From positions 19,628 to 83,627 of the forward strand of contig DASQOL010000018.1 in NCBI GenBank assembly GCA_035644475.1: DNA of 64,000 nt, in the 5' to 3' direction. The position numbers were made by a program, and so were the translations under genes. Positions 17,588-26,486 of this stretch are shown piece by piece. The notes beneath the pieces are model-generated. The model made no database searches, was not told where the DNA came from, and saw only the letters and a program-made list of their open reading frames with translations. The stretch's first letter is position 1. Each line of letters opens with the position of its first letter. Source of the DNA: FEN-1219 sp035644475. Its GTDB lineage: Bacteria > Pseudomonadota > Gammaproteobacteria > Steroidobacterales > Rariloculaceae.

Positions 17588-18549
17588 GCCGCGAGCCGCA
17601 AACGTCGCCGACCGATCCGCGCTCCGCCGCCGAGTGGTTCGTGGCGCTCGACACTGCGAGCGCCGGCGACGATTCGCGTGACCCGACCGGGGGCGACGAC
17701 GCGCGGGCCGCGGCCTGGATGGACGAATCCGCCGACAACGACGCCGCGCTCGCGCGCTGCGCGGCCGCCGTCGCGATCGCGCGTGGGCTCGCCGACGATC
17801 CGCAGCTGCGCTGGGCGTACGACGAGGCCGCGGCCATCGCGAGCGGCGACGCACGAGCCCGCGGCGACGGCGCGCACCGCAGCGCGCGCCGCTGGCTCGC
17901 GTGGACCGGCGCCGGGGTCGCCGCGGCCGCGGTGGCCGCCGCGCTCGTCCTGTCGTTGCGCTCGCCACCGCCCACGACGGCCGAGCGCCCCCCGGTCGTG
18001 TCGCACGCGGCCGAGATCGTCGCCCGCGCGGCCCCGGTCGCGCCCGTGGTCCTGCTGCCGGGCGGCGTGGCGGTGGACGCGAACTCGGTGGCCGTATTGC
18101 CGTTCGCATTCGCCGCCGACGACGACAGCGCGGACGCCGACGGCGGCGCCCTGCTCCAGAACGCGATCGTCGCGGACCTCGCCGCAGTGCCGGGAGTCTA
18201 CGTGCGCGGTGGCGCGGTCGTCGCGCCCTACGCGCACACGGACTTGTCCGCAGCCGAGATCGGCGTGCTGCTCGGCACCCGCGGCATCGTGAGCGGCCAA
18301 GTCGAGTTGCACGCGGCCGGCGTGAGCGTCCACGCGCAGCTGACGGACGCCGCGACCAACGACGTCGTCTGGCGCGCCGACTACGACACGACGCTCGGCG
18401 AGCTGCGCTCCGTCAGCGCGGCGCTCGTCGACGGCATCGCCGCCACGCTCGTCGACCCGACACTGCGCCGCAGCGCGCTGCGCGCCGCGAGCTCGGCGCG
18501 CGGCGACAACACGCTCGCGTCCGTCGCGGAGCCCGCGTTCGACCGCTGA
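17584..18549 (+). CDS. FecR-like anti-sigma protein fused to a TolB/FlgO-like domain
   Basis: 321 residues. Residues ~10-85 resemble the DUF4880 region that begins FecR anti-sigma factors (SAAEWFVALD...AAWMDESADNDAALARC). One membrane segment follows at about 102-122 (LAWTGAGVAAAAVAAALVLSL). The periplasmic part (about 160-305) is not the FecR domain. It matches the TolB-like/FlgO-like fold found in sensory cyclases: SVAVLPFAF, LLQNAIVADLAAVPGVYV, GTRGIVSGQVEL, VHAQLTDAATNDVVWRADYD. It would hold the co-encoded sigma factor until a periplasmic signal arrives; this function is inferred from the operon. Confidence 0.75.
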   Translation: MSREPQTSPTDPRSAAEWFVALDTASAGDDSRDPTGGDDARAAAWMDESADNDAALARCAAAVAIARGLADDPQLRWAYDEAAAIASGDARARGDGAHRSARRWLAWTGAGVAAAAVAAALVLSLRSPPPTTAERPPVVSHAAEIVARAAPVAPVVLLPGGVAVDANSVAVLPFAFAADDDSADADGGALLQNAIVADLAAVPGVYVRGGAVVAPYAHTDLSAAEIGVLLGTRGIVSGQVELHAAGVSVHAQLTDAATNDVVWRADYDTTLGELRSVSAALVDGIAATLVDPTLRRSALRAASSARGDNTLASVAEPAFDR

Positions 18550-18591
18550 GCATCCGTCTCGTCTCGATCGACCATGCACAGGAGTCGTCTC

Positions 18592-19269
18592 ATGAAATCG
18601 CGAAGCTTCATTCACCTCGGCCTCGCTGCCTCGATCGCGCTGCTCGCAGCAACGCCGGCCGTTGCTCAAGTACGGGCCGGTGGCGCGCCGCAGCAAATCC
18701 AGCAACAGGGGCAACCTCAGCAGCAGGCGCCGCAACAGGGGCAAGGCCAACAACCAGCGCCGCAAGTGGGGTTCGCGGTGCCCCCACCGAACTTGCCGCC
18801 GGCGGAGCCGCTACCGACGGTCGCGCTGTCTGACGTGCTCGCGCGTGTCGCGCGCAACTCCAACAAGGAATTCCTGATGGAGATCCGCACCCCGCAGCAG
18901 ATCTTCCTCGGCGGAGCGCGGATCGAAGACGTGACCTATCCGCTGCTGCTATCGATCCTACGCGCCAACGGTCTCGCCGCCGCCACGATCGAAGGCCGCG
19001 TCAACATCGTGCGCGACAGCGACATCCGCGCCTACCCGCTGCCGATGGTGAACGCCGACGACCCGAAGATCCCAGCCGACGAATGGGTGCAGCGCATCAT
19101 CACCACGAGCTCGATCGACACGGCGCAGCTCGTGCCGGTCCTGCGGCCGATGTTGCCCCAATCGGCGCACATGGCCGCGTCTCCGCCGCGATCGCTGATC
19201 GTGGTCGATCGCTACGCGAACGTGAAGCGCATCACCGAGACGGTCAAGGCCCTCGACCGAGCGCAGTAG
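18592..19269 (+). CDS. Secreted secretin N-domain-like protein of the sigma operon
   Basis: 225 residues: signal peptide (about 1-26, ending PAVAQ), a Gln/Pro-rich linker (about 30-60), then two small domains like the N0/N1 domains of secretins and the STN domain of TonB receptors (LPTVALSDVLARVARNSNKEFLMEIRTP; IITTSSIDTAQLVPVLRPMLPQ...SLIVVDRYANVKRITETVKALD). There is no secretin pore or beta-barrel. AGGAG lies 7 nt before this ATG, so the upstream in-frame ATG at 18574 was not used. Its place behind sigma and anti-sigma genes suggests a free signalling domain or the N-terminal half of a split receptor. Confidence 0.72.
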   Translation: MKSRSFIHLGLAASIALLAATPAVAQVRAGGAPQQIQQQGQPQQQAPQQGQGQQPAPQVGFAVPPPNLPPAEPLPTVALSDVLARVARNSNKEFLMEIRTPQQIFLGGARIEDVTYPLLLSILRANGLAAATIEGRVNIVRDSDIRAYPLPMVNADDPKIPADEWVQRIITTSSIDTAQLVPVLRPMLPQSAHMAASPPRSLIVVDRYANVKRITETVKALDRAQ

Positions 19270-19400
19270 CCGCAGGAGCTCGAAGCGGGTCCCGCGCCGC
19301 GCCCCAACTCTCGGACGTCTCCTCCCCAAGGACCGCTGACAGTGGCCGGCGCGGGATCCGCGCTCGGGGACGCCGCAGTGAACGGCCGCGTCGCCCCGGG

Positions 19401-19428
19401 TTGTACCCGCGTCCGAGCGTGCGATACT
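19401..19428 (+). promoter_or_regulatory. Sigma-70-type promoter of the DUF2306 gene
   Basis: TTGTAC (19401), 16-bp spacer, GATACT (19423-19428). The -10 box ends 7 nt before the GTG start, so the transcript would be leaderless or nearly so. The 15-mer TGCGATACTGCGCGC around the -10 recurs upstream of the tannase gene. Confidence 0.45.
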
Positions 19429-19435
19429 GCGCGCC

Positions 19436-20071
19436 GTGAGTAGCGTGACCGTCCCCGCCGCTCGAGGCCACCGGCCCCTCGCCGCGCTGCTGATCGCCGC
19501 GATGCTCGCGGCGCTCACCTTCTGGGTGGCCGCCGCCCTGCCCTATCTCCGGTTCGACCCGGCGCAATTCGGCGACCTCTGGTCGCGGCGCTATCCGCTC
19601 CTCGTCCACATCGCGGGCGGCAGCGTGGCCCTGCTCATTGGACCGCTGCAGCTCTGGCTCGGCGCGACGCGCCGCCGCCTCGATTGGCATCGCACGCTCG
19701 GCACTCTCTACGTGGTCGGCGTGACCGTCGGCGTGCTCGGCGCGTTCTATCTCGCGCTGACGACGCCGGGCGGCTGGATCTACTCGTGGGGGCTCATCGG
19801 GCTCGGCGTCGCGTGGACCATCACGACCGCGATGGCCTACGTCGCGATCCGCCGCCGCGCGCTCGACCAGCACCGCGAGTGGATGATTCGGAGCTACGTC
19901 GTGACGCTCGCGTTCGTGCTGTTTCGCGCGCTCGTCGTCGAGTTCGGCGCGCTCGGCGTCGGCACGCCGGGGGAGCAAGCGGCGCTCGCGGCGTGGTTCT
20001 GTTGGGCCGTACCGCTGCTGCTCACGGAGCCGGTGCTTCAGCTTCGCAAGCTCGGTGCGGTGACGGCCTGA
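19436..20071 (+). CDS. DUF2306-type membrane protein
   Basis: 211 residues, seven hydrophobic segments. The pattern HIAGGSVALLIGPLQLW, then RRRLDWHRTLGTLYVVGV, and HREWMIRSYVVTLAFVLFR is typical of the DUF2306 integral membrane family, with conserved His and Arg residues at helix ends. Function of the family is unknown. It starts at GTG, 7 nt after a predicted -10 box, with no ribosome site, which suggests a leaderless message. The next gene is in the same direction but has its own promoter. Confidence 0.75.
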   Translation: MSSVTVPAARGHRPLAALLIAAMLAALTFWVAAALPYLRFDPAQFGDLWSRRYPLLVHIAGGSVALLIGPLQLWLGATRRRLDWHRTLGTLYVVGVTVGVLGAFYLALTTPGGWIYSWGLIGLGVAWTITTAMAYVAIRRRALDQHREWMIRSYVVTLAFVLFRALVVEFGALGVGTPGEQAALAAWFCWAVPLLLTEPVLQLRKLGAVTA

Positions 20072-20084
20072 GGAGCCGCCCACA

Positions 20085-20113
20085 TTAACAACGGCCCGTG
20101 GCGGTGCGATACT
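20085..20113 (+). promoter_or_regulatory. Sigma-70-type promoter of the tannase gene
   Basis: TTAACA (20085-20090, 5/6 to TTGACA), 17-bp spacer, GATACT (20108-20113, 4/6 to TATAAT). The predicted start is about 25 nt before the ATG at 20145, leaving room for the GGGGGAA ribosome site. Confidence 0.6.
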
Positions 20114-20144
20114 GCGCGCGCCACTCATCGCGCGGGGGAACACG

Positions 20145-21665
20145 ATGTCGAGCAGAACACTTGCGCTCGTGTGCTGCGCTGTCGTCGCAGCGTCGACGGC
20201 ACGCGGCGAGGACATCTGCGCGGGCCTCGCAAGCCCGGGCGTCACGAGCGCCGGCGGCGCCGCCCCGTTCCGCGAAACCACCATCCTTTCGATCACCGCC
20301 GTGGCGGCCGATGCCGCACGAGGGGTGCCGGCCTTCTGTGAGGTGCGGGCCGCGATCACGCCGGCGGCGGGCTCGCACATCGGCGCGGTGTACCGGCTGC
20401 CCGAAAGCTGGAACGGCAAGCTGCTCGGCGTCGGCGGCGGCGGCTTCGCGGGCGACGTGACGCTGCAGGCCGCCACGGCGGGACTCGCGCGCGGTTACGC
20501 CGTCGTCCAAAACGACCTGGGGCACCCGAGCGCCGACGCGCTCGATCCGTCGTTCGCGCTCGACGCCTCCGGTGCGCGCAACGTCGAGGGCATCGTCGAC
20601 TTCGGCCATCGCGCCACGCATCTCGCCACGGTGGTGGGCAAGGACGTGGCGGCCAAGCTCTACGGCCGGGCTCCGCGTTACGCCTATTTCCAGGGCTGCT
20701 CGACCGGCGGCCGCCAAGGCCTCGCGGAGGTTCAGCGCTATCCCGACGACTATGACGGTGTGATCGCGGGCGCGCCGGTCTACACCCCGCTCGTCTACTC
20801 GAACGCGATTCTGCGCGTTCAGGCCTTCCACTCGAAACCCGAAAGCAACCTGCTGCCCGCGCAAGTGCCGCTGATCCAGAAGGCCGTGCTCGCCGCCTGT
20901 GACACGCTCGACGGCGTCGCCGACGGAATTCTCACCGATCCGCGCGCCTGCTCGTGGGATCCGGGCGAGCTCGAATGCAAGGCCGCGGCGTCGGCCGAGT
21001 GCCTCACCCACGCGCAGGTGGAAACCGTGCGGCGCGTGTATGCCGGCGTAAAAACCAAGGACGGCAAGTACGCCGCGATGCCGATCATGCGCGGCGGCGA
21101 GAGCGATTGGGTGGCGCGCATGGTCGGCACACCCGAGGCGCCGAACGGCGTGAACGCGCGACTCGGCGCGCCGTTCATGTCCTACATCGTCAAGGCCGAT
21201 GCTCGGTATGACCTCTTCACGTTCGATCCGGAGCGCGATATGGCGGCGCTCGCCGGCGGCATCGCAGGAGCCGAGGTGCACCAGCAAAATCCCGCGATCG
21301 GGCGGTTCGTCGCGCGCGGCGGCAAGCTCCTGCTGTGGCACGGCTTCAACGACCCGGGACCGAGCCCTGTGTCGACGATCGAGTACTTCGAAGCCGTGCA
21401 GCGTGCGGTGCCCGCGGCGCGCGAATCCGTGCGGCTATTCCTCGCGCCGGGCGTGCTGCACTGCCGCGGCGGCGCCGGCCCCGATCGGTTCGACGCGTTG
21501 ACGGCGCTCGAGAGCTGGGTGGAGCGCGGGACTGCGCCGGCTACTCTGCTCGCGACGAAGGCCGGGTCGACGCTGTCGCGGCCGCTGTGCCCGTATCCGC
21601 AGCTGCCGCGGTACAAAGGCACCGGCGATCCGGGCGACGCCGCCAATTTCGAGTGTGGATCGTGA
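20145..21665 (+). CDS. Tannase/feruloyl esterase family protein
   Basis: 506 residues with a signal peptide (about 1-21). The nucleophile motif GCSTGGRQG (about residue 185), the acid region (LLWHGFNDPGPSP) and the catalytic His in VLHCRGGAGPD are all present. Cys residues next to the Ser and His form the CS-D-HC arrangement of the tannase family. Several further Cys pairs suggest disulfides and a lid domain. It is secreted or periplasmic and hydrolyses esters of phenolic acids (gallate, ferulate) or a related substrate; specificity cannot be assigned. It is followed by a PQQ/cytochrome dehydrogenase. Confidence 0.9.
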   Translation: MSSRTLALVCCAVVAASTARGEDICAGLASPGVTSAGGAAPFRETTILSITAVAADAARGVPAFCEVRAAITPAAGSHIGAVYRLPESWNGKLLGVGGGGFAGDVTLQAATAGLARGYAVVQNDLGHPSADALDPSFALDASGARNVEGIVDFGHRATHLATVVGKDVAAKLYGRAPRYAYFQGCSTGGRQGLAEVQRYPDDYDGVIAGAPVYTPLVYSNAILRVQAFHSKPESNLLPAQVPLIQKAVLAACDTLDGVADGILTDPRACSWDPGELECKAAASAECLTHAQVETVRRVYAGVKTKDGKYAAMPIMRGGESDWVARMVGTPEAPNGVNARLGAPFMSYIVKADARYDLFTFDPERDMAALAGGIAGAEVHQQNPAIGRFVARGGKLLLWHGFNDPGPSPVSTIEYFEAVQRAVPAARESVRLFLAPGVLHCRGGAGPDRFDALTALESWVERGTAPATLLATKAGSTLSRPLCPYPQLPRYKGTGDPGDAANFECGS

Positions 21666-21782
21666 GGCCGCTCGGGCTCGAGCACGCGGCGCGCGCAGCA
21701 ACGCGCTGAGTCGAATCCACTGTAATCTAATGTGCGCGCGGGGCCGGCCGCCGCCGCGCGTTGTTTGTGCTACGGAGGTTGC

Positions 21783-23651
21783 ATGCGTTCCTTGGTTCCA
21801 GCTTCGGTTTCGTTGTCGCTCGCCGTCGCGCTGTTCGCGGCTGATGCCTCCGCGCAGTCGCCCAACGGCGAGGCGTTGTTCGCACAGCACTGCATGGCGT
21901 GCCATCAGAGCCCCGCGCCCGACCCCGAGATCCCGGGACGCGAGCACCTCGAGCAGCTGCAGCCGGACGTGATCGTCGCGTCCCTCACCGACGGCCCGAT
22001 GCGGATCCAGGGCATGCCGCTCACAGCGGCGGAGCGCGTCGCGATCGCGGAAGCCGTCACGGGCAAGCGAGTCGCGGCCGCCGTGGTGGCGACCGACGCC
22101 GGGCAGTGCACGAGCCGCGCGAGCGCCGCGTCGAGCCCCGAATGGAACGGTTGGAGCCCGGACGTCCGCAACACACGCTTCCAGCGTGACGCCGGCGGTC
22201 TCACCGCGGCCAATGTTTCGCAGCTGAAGCTCAAGTGGGCGTTCGGCGTGCCGAACGTCACGCAGTCGCGCTCACAGCCGGCGATCGTCGGCGGCAGGCT
22301 CTACATGGCGAGCGCGTCGGGCATGGTCTACGCGCTCGACCCGAAGACCGGCTGCACGTACTGGACGTACAAGGCTCAGTCGGGCGTGCGCACCGCGATC
22401 TCGGTGGGCCCCGTGGGACCGAAAGGCGCGCCGACCGGCAACGCGGTCTACTTCGCCGATGCGCAAGCGCGCGCCTACGCCGTCGACGCCGCCACCGGCA
22501 AGGAGATCTGGAACCGCAAGGTCGATGACCACCCGGCCGCGCGCGCAACCGGCGCGCCGACGCTCTACGACGGCCGGCTGTACGTGGTCCTGTCGGGCGT
22601 GTCGGAGGAATCGGCGGCCGCGATGCCGGACTACGAGTGCTGCAAGTTCCGCGGCAGCTTGACCGCGCTCGACGCGACGACCGGCGCCGTGCTCTGGAAA
22701 ACCTACACGGTCGACGAGCCGAAGCCGCGCGGCCTGAGCACGACCGGCAAGATGCTGTGGGGACCGGCCGGCGCGCCGATCTGGAGCGCGCCCACGATCG
22801 ACGCGAAGCGCGGGCTGATCTACGCGGCCACGGGCAACGCATACGCCGATCCCCCGCCGCGCACGAGCGACGGGGTGGTCGCGTTCGATCTCGCCACCGG
22901 CAAGATCCGCTGGGTCAATCAGATCCTGCCCGACGTCTGGATCTTGGGGTGCGGCGGGCCGCCGCCCGGCATCGCCGCGCCGAACGCGCCCGCGTCCGGG
23001 GCGCCCGCCGCGCCGCCCGCGCACAATCCGAATTGTCCGCGCGACGTGGGCCCCGACTTCGACTTCTCCGCTTCGCCGGCGCTCGTCACGCTGTCGAGCG
23101 GCCGCGACTTGCTGGTCGTCACGCAAAAATCCGGAGTCGGGTTCGCGCTGAATCCGGACAAGCGCGGCAAGCTGGTGTGGGAATACCGCTGGGGCCGCGG
23201 CAGCCCCGTCGGCGGCGTATGGGGGCTGAGCACGGACGGCGATCGCGCATACTTCGGCGTGGCCGATCAACTCTCGCCGGCGCCCGGCGGCTTGCATGCC
23301 GTCAATCTCGCGACCGGCAAGCGCGCGTGGTACACGGCGCCGCCCGCTCCGGTCTGCGTCAAGGGCCCGGGATGCAGCGCCGCGCAGTCGGCAGCGGTGA
23401 CCTCGATCCCCGGCGCGGTGTTCGCGGGCTCGGCGGACGGCGCGGTGCGCGCGTACGACAGCAACACCGGTGCGATCGTCTGGACCTTCGACACGAATCG
23501 CGACTTCGACAGCGGGAACGGCGTCAAGGCGCATGGCGGCTCGATCGACGGCCCGGGGCCGGTCGTCGCGAACGGCATGCTCTACGTCACGGCCGGCAAC
23601 GCAGGCTTCGTCGGCACCGCCGGCAACGTGCTGCTCGCGTTCGGGCTCTGA
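21783..23651 (+). CDS. PQQ-dependent dehydrogenase with N-terminal cytochrome c (PVA dehydrogenase type)
   Basis: 622 residues: signal peptide (1-25), a short cytochrome c domain with haem site CMACH (about 37-41) and an axial Met candidate in IQGMPLT, then an eight-bladed PQQ propeller. W-motif-like repeats are present (GMVYALDPKTGCTYWTYK, GKEIWNRKV, GAVLWKTYTV, GKLVWEYRWG, GAIVWTFDT). This haem-first order is that of polyvinyl-alcohol dehydrogenase rather than of the C-terminal-haem alcohol dehydrogenases. It oxidises an alcohol in the periplasm and passes electrons through its haem. Start fixed by ACGGAGG 4 nt upstream. Confidence 0.88.
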   Translation: MRSLVPASVSLSLAVALFAADASAQSPNGEALFAQHCMACHQSPAPDPEIPGREHLEQLQPDVIVASLTDGPMRIQGMPLTAAERVAIAEAVTGKRVAAAVVATDAGQCTSRASAASSPEWNGWSPDVRNTRFQRDAGGLTAANVSQLKLKWAFGVPNVTQSRSQPAIVGGRLYMASASGMVYALDPKTGCTYWTYKAQSGVRTAISVGPVGPKGAPTGNAVYFADAQARAYAVDAATGKEIWNRKVDDHPAARATGAPTLYDGRLYVVLSGVSEESAAAMPDYECCKFRGSLTALDATTGAVLWKTYTVDEPKPRGLSTTGKMLWGPAGAPIWSAPTIDAKRGLIYAATGNAYADPPPRTSDGVVAFDLATGKIRWVNQILPDVWILGCGGPPPGIAAPNAPASGAPAAPPAHNPNCPRDVGPDFDFSASPALVTLSSGRDLLVVTQKSGVGFALNPDKRGKLVWEYRWGRGSPVGGVWGLSTDGDRAYFGVADQLSPAPGGLHAVNLATGKRAWYTAPPAPVCVKGPGCSAAQSAAVTSIPGAVFAGSADGAVRAYDSNTGAIVWTFDTNRDFDSGNGVKAHGGSIDGPGPVVANGMLYVTAGNAGFVGTAGNVLLAFGL

Positions 23652-23790
23652 ACCCGACGCGGGCACGGATTCCAAATCTTTCGTCGCACGCTCCAAATCT
23701 TGGATCGTTCCGCGCCGCCCAAGGCCCTGGGCGCGACCGGTACGGAGCTTGCATGCTCCCCGGTTTCGAGAAACAACGAGGAGAAGGGAC

Positions 23791-24171
23791 ATGGAACGTC
23801 CAATCGTCACCGTCGTAGCCACCGCAGCGCTCGCTTTCGCCGTGGGCGCCCTTGCACAGCAGCCCACCGATCGCGGAGCGCCTCCGGGCCAAACGCAGCA
23901 GGGACCGCAGGTCTCCGACTCGGATCTGGAAAGATTCGCCGACATCTACGTGGACCTGGAGCGCACGGTCGACAAGTTCCAGCCCCAGCTTGCAGCGGCG
24001 AAGACCGATCAAGAGGCTGATGAAGTGCACTCGCGCATGCAGAAGGAGAGCACAGCCACCGTCGCTCAACACGGCTGGACGCCCGAACGCTACCTGACGG
24101 TGGCCGACACCATCAACGCGGACCGCACTCTCGCGGAGAAAACGCTCAAGCTGATCGCTGACCGACGCTGA
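23791..24171 (+). CDS. DUF4168 secreted protein
   Basis: 126 residues: signal peptide (about 1-22), Gln/Pro-rich spacer, then a helical DUF4168 domain (VSDSDLERFADIYVDLERTVDKF... TVAQHGWTPERYLTVADTINADRTLAEKTLKLI). Function unknown; such proteins are common as small periplasmic helical proteins. GAGGAGAAGGG precedes the ATG. A short palindrome (GGGACTGTCCC, 24177-24187) follows the stop and may be a worn T-family copy. Confidence 0.78.
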   Translation: MERPIVTVVATAALAFAVGALAQQPTDRGAPPGQTQQGPQVSDSDLERFADIYVDLERTVDKFQPQLAAAKTDQEADEVHSRMQKESTATVAQHGWTPERYLTVADTINADRTLAEKTLKLIADRR

Positions 24172-24248
24172 GCGGGACTGTCCCTATACGGTGCCGTCTC
24201 AGACACCTTGGTGCCCTGCACCCGTTTCGCGTCGCACCTGCCGAAACG

Positions 24249-25736
24249 TCAATTCAGCGCGAGATTCTCCGGCGCCGCGGGTTGCTTCGCAGCGAGGTTC
24301 GGGCCGAAGCGCAGCGCGCCCATGTCCATCGGTTCGTTGTGAGCGGTGGTGTTGTAGTCGAGCTGAAACGTATCGCCGCCCGACGACATGTTGAGCGGCT
24401 CGTCGTCGCCTGCTCCGATCACCGACGATCCATTCGCCACTTCGAAGTCGCTCCAAGTGACCTGGTCGGCGCTGCTGATGGATCGCCAACCGGACATCTT
24501 CGCGAGCGAGAGGCCCGTGAATCGATTGCCGGAGCTCGTGTAGCCGCCGCCGGGGTTGCCATTGCTGAAGTAGTTGTTCGTCGCGGTCATGCCGGCCAAG
24601 TCCGTGCCGCTCACGTCGCGCGTGCCGGAGGAAAGCGACAGCAGGATGTTGTTGATGAACCTGGAGTTCGGCTTGGGTACGCTCGCCTGCAGCGTGACCT
24701 GCGTTTCGTTGTCCACGAAGGTGTTGTTGAAGACCAGGAGCCCGTCCAACGAGGTGAGCGAATATTCGCCCCAAATGGCGAAGCCGGAGCTCGTGAATGC
24801 CACGAGATTGTCGTACACCCTCGCGCGCTGCGACTGGACCGAGGACAGCAGGGCGGCTACCGACTCGTAGTGGTAACTCTCGTTGTTGAGCGCGATGCCG
24901 GCGCCCACGGTGCGGCTCGTGCGCCAGTACTCGGAATTGGTGGTGCCGACCACGACGTTGCGGCGAATCGTGGTGTTCGGCGACGCGTCGGCGTAGATGC
25001 CCACGGCGCGGGCGCCGTAGACGTAGTTGCCTTCGATCACCGTCCCGTCGGCGCCGCCGTTGGCGTTGATCCCTTCGCCGTAGACTTCGGTGACGGTGTT
25101 GCCTTGGAGGATGGCGCCGGTCGTTGCTTGAACCTCGATGCCCCCACCCCACGGCGCACCTTCCTTGATGCCCTTTCCGGTGTGCGTGACGCGGTTCTGC
25201 TCCGCGCGCGGGCTCGTGGAGCGCAGGAACTGGATTCCGCTGTTATAGGCCCCGTCGACCGAGCAGCCGACGACGGCGGAGGACTGAGAGTCGGCGACGT
25301 CGATGCCGCGGCCTCGCGAGTTGATGACCTTGATGTTCTCGACGCGGACCCAATTGGCGCGCACACGCAGCAACGCGTCGTAGTGGTCGCTCGGCAGCGT
25401 GTTACCGCCGTCGATGACCGGCCGGCTCGTGGCGTAACCCCGCGTGGCGACGCCGTTCTTCAGGTAGTACGCGCCGACCATGGCCAGTTGCGACGACGTG
25501 CCGGCCCATTTGACGGTCAGCGTCCCGCTGAAGGTGTCACCCTCGTGAAACAGCACGATGTCGCTCGTGGCTAAGCTCTGCTTGCTGACCTTGCCGAGCG
25601 TCGCCCAGGCCGTGGCATGCGAACGGCCGTCGCCGTTGTCGTTGCCGTCTGCGCGTACGTAGTACGTGGCGGCCTCCGCCGCGGACGCGACGAGCAGCAA
25701 CGAAGCGAGAAGGCATGAGAAGAGAACGGACCGCAT
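24249..25736 (-). CDS. Secreted right-handed parallel beta-helix protein (1)
   Basis: 495 residues: signal peptide (about 1-22, ending AAEA), then YYVRADGNDNGDG...WATLGKV, the usual start of secreted beta-helix proteins. At least ten ~22-residue coils follow, with NN/GN turns (GCSVDGAYNSGIQF, GNTVTEVYGEGINANG, GNYVYGARAVGIYAD, NNTFVDNETQV). This is the pectate-lyase/alginate-epimerase-like fold, but no catalytic set could be assigned. AAGGAG precedes the ATG. Its near-neighbour at 27.5 kb is a second member; both probably act on or bind the extracellular polysaccharide. Confidence 0.85.
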   Translation of the reverse strand: MRSVLFSCLLASLLLVASAAEAATYYVRADGNDNGDGRSHATAWATLGKVSKQSLATSDIVLFHEGDTFSGTLTVKWAGTSSQLAMVGAYYLKNGVATRGYATSRPVIDGGNTLPSDHYDALLRVRANWVRVENIKVINSRGRGIDVADSQSSAVVGCSVDGAYNSGIQFLRSTSPRAEQNRVTHTGKGIKEGAPWGGGIEVQATTGAILQGNTVTEVYGEGINANGGADGTVIEGNYVYGARAVGIYADASPNTTIRRNVVVGTTNSEYWRTSRTVGAGIALNNESYHYESVAALLSSVQSQRARVYDNLVAFTSSGFAIWGEYSLTSLDGLLVFNNTFVDNETQVTLQASVPKPNSRFINNILLSLSSGTRDVSGTDLAGMTATNNYFSNGNPGGGYTSSGNRFTGLSLAKMSGWRSISSADQVTWSDFEVANGSSVIGAGDDEPLNMSSGGDTFQLDYNTTAHNEPMDMGALRFGPNLAAKQPAAPENLALN

Positions 25737-26058
25737 GGCGCTACACTCCTTGTGTGGATTGCCGAGGAGCCTCCGCGCTCCGCGCAGACTCCAGCTTCAA
25801 CACGAGCTTCGAGCGCTGTGTCCCAAAAAGGGAATGCAAATTTCAAGAACGCACGTTGAGCGCGAATCGCGTCGCCACAAAACAAAGAAGGCGGCAATCC
25901 GGCCGTCCGAGCGCCCCCAGCGCCGCGACCCGTGGATGTTTTTTTGTGATCCCCCGATCACCCGAGTGCGCTGATCCTCCCACCGGCTTGGTGATGCGTC
26001 AAAGCGTCTCCCGGGGCAGACAAAATGAGCGTCCGCGCCGCGGACGGCAACTGGCGGC

Positions 26059-26236
26059 ATGGGACTTGCACTGGGCGGCTGGAGCCTGACGTTTCAGACG
26101 GGCTACCCGAATACCGTTTCGCGAGAACACGTCGAGCACGCGGGCTTCCCCTCGATCTGGATCGGCGGGAGCCGCGGTGCCGACGTTCTACGCCGCGGGA
26201 CAACGCGGCGATCGGGAAGCGTCTCATCGTTGGTCT
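26059..26236 (+). pseudogene. Possible relic of an LLM-class oxidoreductase
   Basis: The 58-codon frame translates to a segment with EHAGFPSIWIGGSRGADVL, which resembles the second beta-strand/loop of F420/flavin luciferase-like oxidoreductases (EELGFGALWIGGSP type). It has no ribosome site, and the similarity stops after ~40 residues where the frame turns Arg/Thr/Ser-rich. The assignment rests on pattern memory only. Confidence 0.22.
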
Positions 26237-26424
26237 AGTTCTTGCGGCCACTCGGCCCGTTACCACGGAAGCTATCGGGATCGCGACGCGGGCGGCGATC
26301 GCATCTGCGCATGACGCTGGGACGCGCCGCGACGGGCACCGGCAACTACCGTTTCGACGAGGCGAAGATCAGATGAGCGAGGTGTCTGCCGGGGCGCCGA
26401 TCGCGCCCCGGCAGGCACGCTAGT

Positions 26425-26440
26425 TGGAACGATTCGTGCA
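26425..26440 (+). promoter_or_regulatory. Sigma-54 promoter candidate of the methyltransferase gene
   Basis: TGGAACGATTCGTGCA keeps the -24 GG and -12 GC at exact spacing, with two mismatches to TGGCACGNNNNTTGCA. The predicted start is near 26451, 36 nt before the ATG, with the GGGAG ribosome site inside the leader. Confidence 0.5.
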
Positions 26441-26486
26441 CACAGCCGTGGTCGACAGATCCCTGTAAGGCAGGTGGGAGAAGACC

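Larger units (their letters stand above)
25737..26486. other. 750-bp gap with relic coding traces
   Basis: Upstream part (25737-26000) is less GC-rich and holds a T7 run. The middle part (26059-26236) carries a 58-codon open frame that looks like protein remains, listed separately. A second short frame near 26311-26376 (GTGNYRFDEAKIR) is unidentified. The end carries a sigma-54 promoter candidate for the methyltransferase gene. No intact gene seen. Confidence 0.5.
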
